Part shown: positions 8,191-16,772 of the stretch, in pieces | Layout of the letters: the number at the start of each line of letters is the position of its first letter | Position numbering within the stretch: position 1 is the stretch's first letter | Assembly (NCBI RefSeq): GCF_000447755.1 | Contig: NZ_AUNE01000027.1 | Location: forward strand, 85,896 to 149,895 | Source: Bacteriovorax sp. BSW11_IV | Lineage (GTDB): Bacteria > Bdellovibrionota > Bacteriovoracia > Bacteriovoracales > Bacteriovoracaceae | DNA: 64,000 bases | Direction of reading: 5' to 3' | Notes under the pieces: generated by a model | Told to the model about the DNA's origin: nothing | The model's database searches: none | Seen by the model: the letters and a program-made list of their open reading frames with translations, nothing else | Made by a program: the position numbers and the translations under genes

Positions 8191-9229
8191 TTAAACCCTG
8201 AGAAGCAAGGGCCGCTCCTGTGAGTTTGTAGAGTAGTCTCATACCAACATTGGCGTCCCACTCATCAGTCTTTCCTGGCGCAACTTCTACAAGATCAAAT
8301 CCTACTAATTTTCTTCCTGAATTTACAACTTCCTGAACTAAACCAATCAATTCCATATATTCAATCCCACCTGGTACTGGTGTCCCTGTATTTGGGCAAT
8401 ATCTTGGATCAAGGCCATCAATATCAAAAGAAATGTAAACGTTTTTTGGAAGATTCTTAACGATTTCCTTCGCAATTTTTGCAAAGTTTTCGCCCTTGTA
8501 TTTTCTTTGCTGAATTTCTGCATCAAAGTAAGTTTTCACTTTTTTGTGATTTGTTACGTAGTCATATTCTTGTTCGCAGAAGTCTCGAATTCCAACTTGA
8601 ACAAGCTTTTTCACTCCAGGAATTTTCTCTACAACGTTATACATAATTGAAGCGTGTGAGTTTTCAAATCCCATGTATGCAATTCTTGTATCAGAGTGAG
8701 CATCAAAGTGCAGAATACCGAAGTCTTTGTACTTTTCAGCATAGGCCTTTATAGCACCAAAAGGTGTCGCGTGATCTCCGCCAATAAGCACTGACATTTT
8801 TCCATTGTCCAGTTGCTTTTTAGTCTCTTTGTAAACGATATCATTTAGTTTGTCGCAAAGTGCGTTCACTTTTTTCAATGTCGTTTGCAGTGTCTTGTCT
8901 TTTTTTAATTTGTCTTCATCTGCATCGATGATTTTTTTTGCAAGCTTGCGACCTTCTGTATTCATCTTCTTAATTTCAGCTTTTTCTTTTTGTAAGAAAA
9001 GACCTACTTGGTAAGCGTCAATATAATCTAGATCGAAGAAATCAATTTGTTCACTGGCCCCTAGAATGGCCTTTGGTCCCTTTGCTGTACCAGCTTGGTA
9101 ACTTGTTGTAACGTCCCAAGGCACAGGGATATATACAACTTTTGATTCCTTTTCTGTGAAAGGAAGCCCATAAATTCCATCTTTAGCAGATGCTTTAGAA
9201 TTGGGATCAAAATTGGTCTTTAGGCCCAT
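8177..9229 (-). CDS. agmatinase/arginase-family ureohydrolase
   Basis: A 350-residue ureohydrolase. The di-manganese site motifs are present: SVLIGGDHATPFGA, ILHFDAHSDTR and YISFDIDGLDP, together with NTGTPVPGG near the active-site lid. The family hydrolyses guanidino compounds (agmatine, arginine, formiminoglutamate) to urea or formamide plus an amine. The N-terminus (FGLPF/YGLPFTEKES...PVPWDVTTSYQAGTAKGP) looks like the agmatinase-family branch found in Bacteroidetes, so agmatine to putrescine is my best guess. With hutU nearby, formiminoglutamase cannot be excluded. AAGGAG precedes the ATG, and the promoter carries a palindrome over the likely transcription start. Confidence 0.85.
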   Translation of the reverse strand: MGLKTNFDPNSKASAKDGIYGLPFTEKESKVVYIPVPWDVTTSYQAGTAKGPKAILGASEQIDFFDLDYIDAYQVGLFLQKEKAEIKKMNTEGRKLAKKIIDADEDKLKKDKTLQTTLKKVNALCDKLNDIVYKETKKQLDNGKMSVLIGGDHATPFGAIKAYAEKYKDFGILHFDAHSDTRIAYMGFENSHASIMYNVVEKIPGVKKLVQVGIRDFCEQEYDYVTNHKKVKTYFDAEIQQRKYKGENFAKIAKEIVKNLPKNVYISFDIDGLDPRYCPNTGTPVPGGIEYMELIGLVQEVVNSGRKLVGFDLVEVAPGKTDEWDANVGMRLLYKLTGAALASQGLIKKR

Positions 9230-9245
9230 TGAAATAACTCCTTAA

Positions 9246-9289
9246 AATGTGAATTCACATTCTATATAATTAAATAAATATTTTGTCAG
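9246..9289 (-). promoter_or_regulatory. promoter with palindromic operator, agmatinase gene
   Basis: On the minus strand CTGACA (9289-9284), a 17-base spacer and TATAGA (9266-9261) make a good sigma-70 promoter. A perfect 16-base palindrome, AATGTGAATTCACATT (9246-9261), starts at the end of the -10 box and covers the expected start point. That is a classic repressor position. Confidence 0.6.
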
Positions 9290-9331
9290 TAGCTAAACTT
9301 TCTCCTATTATGAATGAATAATAGGGACTTC

Positions 9332-9922
9332 ATGAATAAATTTTTCACTTTAACATTCTTGTTTTGTTTATGCTCTTATGCGCTTGCACTAAGTGACCAT
9401 ACTTATTCTCTAGATCGCTCTATTTATAAAGCTATGCCTTATACTGATATCTATAAAAAGCAAGGTGTGCTGGCCTATAATGTTGATTTTGGGCCTGTAA
9501 ATGCCCTTAAAAAGAGTATTGAAGATATTCTTGATATCAAGTTAAGTGATAGAGGGGAGGCCCACATAACGGTTTTAACACCCCCTGAGTATAAAAAAAT
9601 ATCACCTCATTTAAGTGCTCATGAAATCCATCTGCGTTTTAAAGATGAGATTCAACGCATCCCATTTTCTGTAAAGTGTTTGGGGCAATTATCTGAGAAA
9701 GGAAATACTGTTTACTATGTCGTTATTGCTTCAGAGGGTCTTATTGAAATTAGAAAAAAAATTCTTGAAATGGCCAAAGAAAATGCACAAAATGCGCCCA
9801 TTGATTTTGATCCAATTAAATTCTATCCTCATATCACTGTTGGTTTTATTACCGGTGATATTCATGACAGGCCAAAAAACGTGGACTCATGTTCGTCGCC
9901 AAAAAATTTAATAATAAAATAA
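9332..9922 (+). CDS. exported 2H-phosphoesterase-like protein
   Basis: About 196 residues from the ATG at 9332, chosen because AGGGA lies at a good distance; an in-frame ATG at 9314 lacks this. The N-terminus is a signal peptide (MNKFFTLTFLFCLCSYALA). The mature protein carries two HxT motifs, EAHITVLTPPEY and YPHITVGFI, the signature of the 2H superfamily. These enzymes open or make cyclic phosphates on RNA ends or nucleotides. The GEAHITVLTPPEY and FYPHITVGF wording recalls the Swiss-army-knife RNA-repair-like branch. Family members are normally cytoplasmic, so export is unusual. It is followed after three bases by a lipoprotein gene, so the two are probably co-transcribed. Confidence 0.7.
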   Translation: MNKFFTLTFLFCLCSYALALSDHTYSLDRSIYKAMPYTDIYKKQGVLAYNVDFGPVNALKKSIEDILDIKLSDRGEAHITVLTPPEYKKISPHLSAHEIHLRFKDEIQRIPFSVKCLGQLSEKGNTVYYVVIASEGLIEIRKKILEMAKENAQNAPIDFDPIKFYPHITVGFITGDIHDRPKNVDSCSSPKNLIIK

Positions 9923-9925
9923 TTC

Positions 9926-11290
9926 ATGCTAAATATTGTTCTTCTCTCACTTCTTTCTTTTTTTCTTGTCGCTTGCGGTAGTGTTCAGTCGAGAACCAAT
10001 TATGTTGCTATTTCTGGTAACGATCTAAAAACTGTAAGCTATAAAGGTCAGCGCCATTTTTTGCCAGTTGTATTAGAAGTTGATCCCGACTTTTATTTTG
10101 AGTTATCTCTCGATAGTAATGTTAAAAATATTAAAAATTATAATTGCGATTTAAATTATACAAAATCTGTCATTCCTAATTTTGCCATGGGGCTTATTTA
10201 TCCAGTCGGAACTCTTGCCGCTGGGGTGATGGTTTCTGTTGATTATTTAACGGGTCATGTCTTTTCGTGTGATCAAAAGATTACTTTTGGTGATTTTCAA
10301 TTTCCTAAAAAAGACAAAAAGCTCCTTCTTATGCCTTTTGCAAATGTATCGATTTCCAAGGATCTTTATCTTAAAAATAAGGCCATTGAAAAAGTTAATT
10401 CTCAGAAGTTAAAGATTATGAGTGATGATATTTCTGAGAACCTAACCAAGAATGGTATTACACGTGGATTTCCCTATACCGGTAGCTCTGAACATTTAAA
10501 GAAAATTTGGCCCCTTGTTAAAAAGAAGGGATTTAATACCGTATTATACTATAAAAATGTCGACGATAAGAAGTTTGAGGCCTATTCACAAAACGTTTAT
10601 ACCGGTCATATCTCTAGAGAAAATAAACTCGATTTTGAAGATAATTTAAAAGCTAAAAAACGTTTTAGAGATTATCTTATTGATGCTATTACATTGATTC
10701 CGAACTCATTCACAGTGACTTCTGTAACTCGTCCTGAAGTGGATCTCCACAAAGGTAATGTTTCCACTACAGGCGCCCATGATGTAAACCGTCACCCAAA
10801 GGCCTTGCCGCGTTTTGTTCAATATCTAGGTCTTAAAAATATGGCCCATCCTATATTTTATAGAACATGGGATTATACTTTTGGTGTGGCGCCAACTCTT
10901 AGTGGCCATTCGTATTCATTAGATCTTAATCCGCAAGTGGTAGATATTATCGATTACACTCTAACTTTTGATCTCCAACTTACAACTTTTACTCCTTTTG
11001 GACAATTTGTCATAGAGTATGGAGTTGGCCCCATGTATGTCGACTATAAGGTTCGTCATCAAAGTGACGTCTCTCATTTTTATAAAGTGAATCGACTGGG
11101 GATTGGTTATTATGCATTTATTAGCAATCGTATTTTCTTTCTCTTTGGTGTTAGTTCTTATCGTATAAGTGATTTTTACATTAGTGAAATTGATCGACGA
11201 GTCGATTCTGTCAATGATGTTTATGTAGGTTTTGGGTTCACTGTTCCAGAAATTGCCGATATGGTAAAAAACTACTTTTTAAAGAAATAA
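9926..11290 (+). CDS. hypothetical lipoprotein
   Basis: A 454-residue protein with a clear lipoprotein signal (LSFFLVACGS, acylated Cys at about residue 17). The middle part includes a hydrophobic stretch (GLIYPVGTLAAGVMVSVDYLTG, about 22 residues), and the region from about residue 300 has alternating aromatic and polar residues that could be beta strands. I do not recognise the family. It begins three bases after the 2H phosphoesterase-like gene and probably shares its transcript. The second residue after Cys is Gly-Ser rather than Asp, so outer-membrane sorting would be expected by the E. coli rule. Confidence 0.75.
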   Translation: MLNIVLLSLLSFFLVACGSVQSRTNYVAISGNDLKTVSYKGQRHFLPVVLEVDPDFYFELSLDSNVKNIKNYNCDLNYTKSVIPNFAMGLIYPVGTLAAGVMVSVDYLTGHVFSCDQKITFGDFQFPKKDKKLLLMPFANVSISKDLYLKNKAIEKVNSQKLKIMSDDISENLTKNGITRGFPYTGSSEHLKKIWPLVKKKGFNTVLYYKNVDDKKFEAYSQNVYTGHISRENKLDFEDNLKAKKRFRDYLIDAITLIPNSFTVTSVTRPEVDLHKGNVSTTGAHDVNRHPKALPRFVQYLGLKNMAHPIFYRTWDYTFGVAPTLSGHSYSLDLNPQVVDIIDYTLTFDLQLTTFTPFGQFVIEYGVGPMYVDYKVRHQSDVSHFYKVNRLGIGYYAFISNRIFFLFGVSSYRISDFYISEIDRRVDSVNDVYVGFGFTVPEIADMVKNYFLKK

Positions 11291-11368
11291 CAATAAAAAA
11301 CATTGCTGTTCATTTTAGGCCTTCCGTGCTATGGTCCGCCTAGTGTTTCATTGAATTAAGGGATTTTT

Positions 11369-12958
11369 ATGATTAGTACATCAAACATAAGTTTAAGCTT
11401 CGGCGGCAGAAAATTATTCGACGAAGTAAATATAAAATTCACTCCAGGCAATTGCTATGGATTGATTGGCGCCAATGGTGCTGGTAAATCAACTTTTATC
11501 AAAATTCTCTCTGGCGAGATCGAGGCCCAAACTGGACAAGTCGATATTACTCCAGGTGAGAGACTTTCAATTTTAAAGCAGGATCACTTTGCTTATGACG
11601 AGTATACTGTCATGAACACTGTGCTTATGGGGAATGAAAGACTTTATAAAATCATGAAAGAAAAAGATGAAATCTATATGAAAGAAGATTTCTCTGATGA
11701 AGATGGTGTTCGCGCTGCTGAGCTTGAGGGTGAGTTTGCTGAGCTCAATGGTTGGGAAGCTGAGTCTGATGCCGGAATTATGCTAGCAGGTCTGGGAATT
11801 GGTACTGAGTATCTTGATCGTCAAATGAGTGAGCTTACAGGTTCTGAAAAAGTAAAAGTTCTTCTTGCTCAGGCCCTTTTTGGTAAACCAGATATCCTTC
11901 TTTTAGATGAGCCTACCAACCACTTGGACATTAAGGCCATTCGTTGGTTAGAAAACTTTTTATTAGATTTTCAAAATACTGTTATCGTTGTTTCCCACGA
12001 CCGTCACTTTTTGAATAAAGTTTGTACTCATATCGCTGATATCGATTTTGGAAAGATTACTATTTATGCAGGTAACTATGATTTTTGGAGAAAGTCGAGT
12101 GAGCTTGCTCTTAAATTAAAATCAGATCAAAACAAAAAGATGGAAGATAAGGCAAAAGAACTTCAAGCTTTCATTCAAAGATTTAGTGCAAACGCATCGA
12201 AGTCTAAGCAGGCCACTTCTCGTCAAAAACAGTTAGAGAAATTACAACTGACAGATCTTCCGATTTCAACAAGAAAATATCCATACGTTCACTTTGCTCC
12301 TAAAAGAGAAGCTGGAAAAGAGCTTTTAAAAGTTGATGGTATTTCAAAAACTATCGATGGAGTTAAGCTTCTTGATAATGTTTCTTTTGATGTGAATAAG
12401 AATGATAAGATTGCTTTTGTTTCTGACAGCGATCTTGCTATCACAACATTATTCCAAATTTTAGCTGGAGAAATTGAACCGGACAGTGGGACATATACTT
12501 GGGGTGTAACGACTACTCAGTCATATTTTCCGAATGATAATGCTGTCTACTTTCAAGATGGTAAGTACAATTTAGTCGATTGGTTGCGTCAATATTCTGA
12601 TGACAAAGATGAATCTTTTGTGCGTGGTTTCCTTGGGAAAATGCTTTTCTCTGGAGAAGAGGCCCTTAAGAAAACAAATGTTCTCTCTGGAGGAGAGAAG
12701 GTTCGTTGTATGCTTTCAAAAATGATGCTCTCTGGCGCAAATGTGCTTATGCTTGATGGTCCAACCAACCACCTTGATCTAGAGAGTATTACTGCAGTGA
12801 ACGAAGGGCTTATTAAGTTCAATGGTACTGTGCTATTTGCGTCACATGACCACGAATTTGTGCAGACTGTGGCAAATCGCATAGTTGAGGTTAATGGCAG
12901 TGTAGCTGCAGACAAACTTATGACTTACGATGAATATTTAGAGTGGAAGCTCAATTAG
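11369..12958 (+). CDS. ABC-F ATPase, YkpA/YbiT type, with degenerate second site
   Basis: A 529-residue soluble ABC-F protein. These proteins bind the ribosomal E site and modulate translation; there are no membrane segments. NBD1 has Walker A GANGAGKST (~residues 34-42), signature LTGSEKVKV and Walker B LLLDEPTNHLD. The inter-domain linker includes FIQRFSANASKSKQATSR. NBD2 is unusual: the Walker A position reads VSDSDLAITTLF, lacking GxxGxGK[ST], and Walker B reads MLDGPTNHLD, with Gly replacing the catalytic Glu. Its signature LSGGEKVRC is intact. From memory, Bacillus YkpA also has a weak NBD2 Walker A but keeps DEPTNHLD, so the Glu-to-Gly change is the odd feature. Probably only one of the two ATP sites hydrolyses. 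Confidence 0.9.
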   Translation: MISTSNISLSFGGRKLFDEVNIKFTPGNCYGLIGANGAGKSTFIKILSGEIEAQTGQVDITPGERLSILKQDHFAYDEYTVMNTVLMGNERLYKIMKEKDEIYMKEDFSDEDGVRAAELEGEFAELNGWEAESDAGIMLAGLGIGTEYLDRQMSELTGSEKVKVLLAQALFGKPDILLLDEPTNHLDIKAIRWLENFLLDFQNTVIVVSHDRHFLNKVCTHIADIDFGKITIYAGNYDFWRKSSELALKLKSDQNKKMEDKAKELQAFIQRFSANASKSKQATSRQKQLEKLQLTDLPISTRKYPYVHFAPKREAGKELLKVDGISKTIDGVKLLDNVSFDVNKNDKIAFVSDSDLAITTLFQILAGEIEPDSGTYTWGVTTTQSYFPNDNAVYFQDGKYNLVDWLRQYSDDKDESFVRGFLGKMLFSGEEALKKTNVLSGGEKVRCMLSKMMLSGANVLMLDGPTNHLDLESITAVNEGLIKFNGTVLFASHDHEFVQTVANRIVEVNGSVAADKLMTYDEYLEWKLN

Positions 12959-13006
12959 CTGATATATTGAGTTACCATACTTATACACTTTCCTTGTTTA
13001 TTATTC

Positions 13007-13048
13007 AGACCTAGTAAAACCTGCTCTGATTAGGTTTTTACTAGGTCT
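13007..13048. other. strong hairpin between the ABC-F and CarD genes
   Basis: AGACCTAGTAAAACCT (13007-13022) pairs with AGGTTTTTACTAGGTCT (13032-13048), with one bulged base and a nine-base loop. The stem is about 16 bases. No T tract follows, so it is either an imperfect terminator for the ABC-F gene or an operator-like repeat just ahead of the next promoter. Confidence 0.55.
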
Positions 13049-13050
13049 TC

Positions 13051-13059
13051 TGCTATAAT
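13051..13059 (+). promoter_or_regulatory. extended -10 promoter for the CarD-like gene
   Basis: TGCTATAAT matches an extended -10 (TGnTATAAT) exactly. No good -35 box is seen 17 bases upstream, as expected for extended -10 promoters. The start codon is 88 bases on, leaving an untranslated leader of about 80 bases. Confidence 0.5.
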
Positions 13060-13146
13060 AAAGGGGTAAGAGTTCAAAAAAAGTCTTTTGTTCTTTTCCT
13101 ATCAAATTTTCATTTCTAACCGTCGATTATTCGACAAGGTGGTTCT

Positions 13147-13653
13147 GTGAGTACTGAAAAATTAAATCAAAACTATTCTGTTGGTGACGTCGTTATCTCG
13201 CCAAAGTTTGGGGTTGGTCATGTTGTTGGTATGGAGTCACTCTCTGATGTGGGCACAAGTTTTTATGTTATTGAAACCAACAATGATAAGTGCCGTGTTC
13301 TAGTTCCTCTAAGTGGAAGGCCGCAAATTCGTCGTCCTGCTACTAAGGATATTATTGAAAAATCTTTGGAACAAATTAAAACTGCTGAGAATGTAGTTTC
13401 AGCATTTCCTGCTTTCAAAAGCAAGAGAGAGCGAGTTGAGTTTTTTAAAGAAGTATTAAAAAGTATCGATCTGAACACAACTGTAACGGCCATTTGCGAG
13501 TTAAACGACATTTCTAACCGTGGTAAAGTTGAAGACCAAATTCTTGATGGTCTTATTGCAAATTATTCAATTGAAGTTGCTGAAGTAACTCAAAGGGATA
13601 ATGATGAAGCAAAAACTTTAATCTATGATCTATTAGAGATGAGAAAGGCCTAA
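13147..13653 (+). CDS. CarD/CdnL-family RNA polymerase-binding factor
   Basis: A 168-residue protein. Residues ~8-75 (YSVGDVVISPKFGVGHVVGME...YVIETNNDKCRVLVPL) form the CarD/TRCF RNA polymerase-interacting domain, which binds the beta subunit beta1 lobe. The C-terminal part is helical, as in CdnL, which stabilises open promoter complexes, often at rRNA promoters. The start is GTG with AAGGTGG upstream. The last four bases overlap the convergent esterase gene. A good + strand terminator lies inside that gene at 13692-13716. The W-x motif used by CarD at the melted bubble edge is not obvious by eye. Confidence 0.88.
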   Translation: MSTEKLNQNYSVGDVVISPKFGVGHVVGMESLSDVGTSFYVIETNNDKCRVLVPLSGRPQIRRPATKDIIEKSLEQIKTAENVVSAFPAFKSKRERVEFFKEVLKSIDLNTTVTAICELNDISNRGKVEDQILDGLIANYSIEVAEVTQRDNDEAKTLIYDLLEMRKA

Positions 13654-14636
13654 AGGCCCTTCTCTAAAACTTCATTGATTAGTTTATGTATGGCGCTCAT
13701 TTGAGCGCCTTTTTTTGTGTGAAAATCACGTCCCGCATGACCCCACCAGTCCCAGCATCCATGGGGGTTCTCGAATGGTAGAGCTGATTTTTTTGCTTGA
13801 GGGAAAAGGATTGCAACTCTTAACGAATCTGCCGCCTGCTTAATGCCAGTATTCTCAATATAACTCATTTCGATATGATCAATGGTTTGTGAACAACCAT
13901 GAAAGGCAACGTGCAATGGGCATGAGTTTTCTTGGCAATATTTCGGTACGTAGAGATAAGCTTCTTTTTGAAGATTGTTTTTTTCTTTTTCATCTTGAGA
14001 AAATGTTCTCATCTGACCTGGTTCAACGGCCGTGATAATCTCACGATTAGGGTAGAGGTATGAGAGTGATTCAAGCGCACCGTTGTAATGGCAATTGCTA
14101 ATATAAGGTGTTTTAGCTGCAGTTTCACAGTCATTTCCGTAATGATTCGTGGGGTAGGCGTGCCCTGCAGGTAACCAGTCGACAAATCTAATATTTGAAG
14201 GTTCCAATTTTAAGAGTGTGTAGAGCTTTTTCAACTGATAGGCCACTTCTGGTAAAACGATAGTGTCGTTTGTGCCAGTGAAAATATAGACGCGATCTTC
14301 GTAGAGATTTTTTGTCGGATCGATTCTTTTTTTCTTCAATTGAGTTTTAATTTCGGCCATTGAATCTTTTGCGAGTGATTCAGTTGGACCTTTTTTCATA
14401 CAGTTTGTAAGGGCCTTGGGGATATCACCTGATGAGCAATAAAAGGGTCCCCCTGCAAAGAGGGCCGCACCTTCAACATCTTCACTAAAAGCAATATGGT
14501 ATTGATGTGCAAAAAATGCACCCGAAGAGATGCCCGATACTGTAACTTTATTTTTCTCGTAAGAAATTGCCAGTGTGTTCGAATATGTTAGTGTTAGAAA
14601 TGTAATGAATACTGATATATATGTTAAAATTTTCAT
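13650..14636 (-). CDS. exported PHB-depolymerase-like esterase
   Basis: A 328-residue alpha/beta hydrolase with a signal peptide (MKILTYISVFITFLTLTYSNTLA). Motifs: nucleophile serine in VSGISSGAFFAHQ (GxSxG near residue 37), acid Asp in FTGTNDTIVLP, His in LPAGHAYPTNHYGNDC, and a second segment with VAFHGCSQT. The order matches the extracellular poly(3-hydroxybutyrate) depolymerase family (LpqC-like), which cuts short-chain polyesters. Several cysteines could form disulfides. No PHB synthase is in the window, so the substrate may be prey or environmental polymer, or another ester. Its 3' coding end also holds the CarD gene's terminator. Confidence 0.82.
   Translation of the reverse strand: MKILTYISVFITFLTLTYSNTLAISYEKNKVTVSGISSGAFFAHQYHIAFSEDVEGAALFAGGPFYCSSGDIPKALTNCMKKGPTESLAKDSMAEIKTQLKKKRIDPTKNLYEDRVYIFTGTNDTIVLPEVAYQLKKLYTLLKLEPSNIRFVDWLPAGHAYPTNHYGNDCETAAKTPYISNCHYNGALESLSYLYPNREIITAVEPGQMRTFSQDEKEKNNLQKEAYLYVPKYCQENSCPLHVAFHGCSQTIDHIEMSYIENTGIKQAADSLRVAILFPQAKKSALPFENPHGCWDWWGHAGRDFHTKKGAQMSAIHKLINEVLEKGL
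13692..13716 (+). terminator. CarD-gene terminator inside the convergent esterase gene
   Basis: GGCGCTC (13692-13698) and GAGCGCC (13703-13709) form a perfect stem with an ATTT loop, followed by seven Ts (13710-13716). It lies 39 bases past the CarD-like stop but within the last codons of the opposite gene. Confidence 0.8.
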
Positions 14637-14684
14637 AATTAAATATTTGCTATTAAAATATGATTAGGCAAGTTAGGATTTTGT

Positions 14685-15233
14685 TTGAACATCGAGAAAG
14701 ATATGAGTCACGGAAAAACGTTACAAGAAAATGCAGAACAATTTTTTGATAAAATCTTTGATAAACACAAAGAACAAATGAGTTGTGCCAAAGGTTGTGC
14801 AAAGTGTTGTCACACGGATATCTCTATCTTTACCTGGGAGGCCGAACTTATTGTTGATTGGTTTATGGCGCTTGGTGAATCTGATAAAAATAGATTGAAG
14901 TCCCTTTGGTTGTACGATCAACAAAAAGGAGAGGATCAATACGGCAAGGAAGCGATGCCTTGTACGTTTTTATATGATAATGCCTGTTCTATTTATGAGG
15001 CACGACCTATTATTTGCCGCACTCAAGGCGCTCCTTTATTTGTTAATGATGCCGTAGATGCTTGTCCGTTGAACTTCACTGAACACTTTCCACAAAAGAC
15101 TGATTGGCTGGAATTATCTCGCCTAAACACTCTTTCATCTCTTGTTCAAATGAATTTTGAAGCAGGATACTCCTTTTTAAATGAGGAGCGAATTGAACTT
15201 AAAGATCTGAGAAAAATTCTCTCAATTCTATAG
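14685..15233 (+). CDS. YkgJ-family cysteine-cluster protein
   Basis: About 182 residues from a TTG start with AGGA upstream; ATG at 14703 is an alternative. The N-terminal CAKGCAKCCHTD and later MPCTFLYDNACSIYEARPIICRTQG and CPLNF segments match the CxxxCxxCC...C...C...RPxxCR pattern of YkgJ/UPF0153 proteins, thought to bind zinc or an Fe-S cluster. The biochemical role of the family is not settled. The last six bases overlap the convergent HD-GYP-like gene. Confidence 0.85.
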   Translation: MNIEKDMSHGKTLQENAEQFFDKIFDKHKEQMSCAKGCAKCCHTDISIFTWEAELIVDWFMALGESDKNRLKSLWLYDQQKGEDQYGKEAMPCTFLYDNACSIYEARPIICRTQGAPLFVNDAVDACPLNFTEHFPQKTDWLELSRLNTLSSLVQMNFEAGYSFLNEERIELKDLRKILSIL

Positions 15234-16766
15234 CTGTAAGGTACTCATCTTTCGAATTATTTTTGTGAAGTTACCACCTTTGAACCTCTCTTTTCGAGAG
15301 GCCAAATATTCGTCCAAAGTCCAGTTCTCATTTTCCAAAATATAGCAGACAAAATCGTGGGCCACGATGAATATTGCTGCTAGAGGAAGGATGCGAATAT
15401 GGTTCAGCCTCGTCGGGAATCCTGTGCCATCAGGAAGTTCATGGTGTTGCATAATGATCTTCTCTGCATCTACAGGAGCATCATCAAGTTCTTCGACTAA
15501 TTTTTTAATATCTTCAGGGTGCTTGATATAAAGCCTTTTTTCTTCTTCCGATAAAGTTGGCTCTATTTCTTTATACTCTTCCAGTGTTTGAATTTTTGCC
15601 AAATGAGGATGATCAACTAGGGTGATATCGTGCATATAAGAGACAAAAATGAGTTTCTCAAGAGTTGATTCGTGATTCCACTCCATAATATGTGCAATGG
15701 AGCAAGTTATGCGTGTGAGTAGGTTTATGTGATTTTTAACATATGAATTTGGGTCGCGATCTAGGGCGAGTTTATCTAAGAGTTTTTTTAGGGCCGGCTT
15801 TTTTGCCATGATTTTTACGGCCTTACTCGTTTTTTGCTGAATTTCTTTTTTGAAGTTTTCATCAATTGCAAATGTGCCATCGAGTCTTTGTTCAATCTTT
15901 TTAATTTCTTTTGAAACTTCTTGTTCAGATTCTTGAATATTATTTTCTTCAGTCACAGAAGCTGGGCCTTGTGTGCTTTTTTGTTCCTGGGCCTCGGCCC
16001 CTTGACCTAGATTTTGCTGGCGCTCTTTTTTAATTTCAGCGAGAAGATCATTGTAGTCTTGTTTTTCAACGGGAGCAGACTTTTCGACTTTCTTGTCTTC
16101 AGGTCTCATCTTTTTATAGGTCATTTTATCTCCGCGCTCTAAAGTGCGGATCGTTGTCTCTATATCCAATGTCATTTGTTTTAAAATCCATTGAGCAGTA
16201 CGTTTTTTTAAGTAAAGGGTTTCAACGCCTTTTTCTTTGTAGCGTTTGACGTCTTCATCCTCAATTTTGTCGTGTTGCTGATAAATTTTAATATATCGAC
16301 CGCTAGGCAGTTGGATGTAGACATCTGTTTCTAGGCCCTCAAATGACGTGAGAAGCTTAAAACTAATTGGGCAATAGGGCATGGGTTTGATGAGCGGGTT
16401 TTCAATAAAAAAGCCCTTCAGGAAGCGATTCATTTTCTCAATGGATTGATCTCTATTGATAACGGCGGCCTTCTTTGCATCAAGTTCTCTGGCAAATGTA
16501 TCGTTGGCAATCACAAAGAAAGGAATTTCTTTTTTACTTTTCTCGTAGAGTTCATAGCAATTTTTGATTTCACCAAGGTTGATAGACCCATCGGCAACAA
16601 TGAGAAAGTAGTCACCAGTTTGGGCAGTAAAATTTTTAAATTCGTTATAACTCTCGAAGCTTTGTACGGCGAAAGAATACTCGCTTTCTAAGTTGAATGT
16701 TAGAATATCTGAGAAGGCATTTCTTTTACTTAAGAGAAGAACATTCGTTCTTTTAAACATAGACAA
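15228..16766 (-). CDS. HD-GYP-like protein with receiver-like N-terminus
   Basis: A 512-residue cytoplasmic protein. Residues ~1-115 resemble a receiver or pseudo-receiver domain. Residues ~135-195 form the short domain often found before HD-GYP units (VYIQLPSGRYIKIYQQHDKI...YKEKGVETLYLKKR). Residues ~220-300 are a charged, Gln/Glu-rich linker. The C-terminus carries HD (SYMHDITLVD) and a variant GYP motif (MQHHELPDGTGFPTRL). HD-GYP domains hydrolyse cyclic di-GMP; here HDIGK reads HDITL and GYP reads GFP, so activity is uncertain although the His/Asp ligands persist. It follows the cNMP-binding gene by six bases, so the two form an operon. Confidence 0.8.
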   Translation of the reverse strand: MSMFKRTNVLLLSKRNAFSDILTFNLESEYSFAVQSFESYNEFKNFTAQTGDYFLIVADGSINLGEIKNCYELYEKSKKEIPFFVIANDTFARELDAKKAAVINRDQSIEKMNRFLKGFFIENPLIKPMPYCPISFKLLTSFEGLETDVYIQLPSGRYIKIYQQHDKIEDEDVKRYKEKGVETLYLKKRTAQWILKQMTLDIETTIRTLERGDKMTYKKMRPEDKKVEKSAPVEKQDYNDLLAEIKKERQQNLGQGAEAQEQKSTQGPASVTEENNIQESEQEVSKEIKKIEQRLDGTFAIDENFKKEIQQKTSKAVKIMAKKPALKKLLDKLALDRDPNSYVKNHINLLTRITCSIAHIMEWNHESTLEKLIFVSYMHDITLVDHPHLAKIQTLEEYKEIEPTLSEEEKRLYIKHPEDIKKLVEELDDAPVDAEKIIMQHHELPDGTGFPTRLNHIRILPLAAIFIVAHDFVCYILENENWTLDEYLASRKERFKGGNFTKIIRKMSTLQL

Positions 16767-16772
16767 CCGCCA

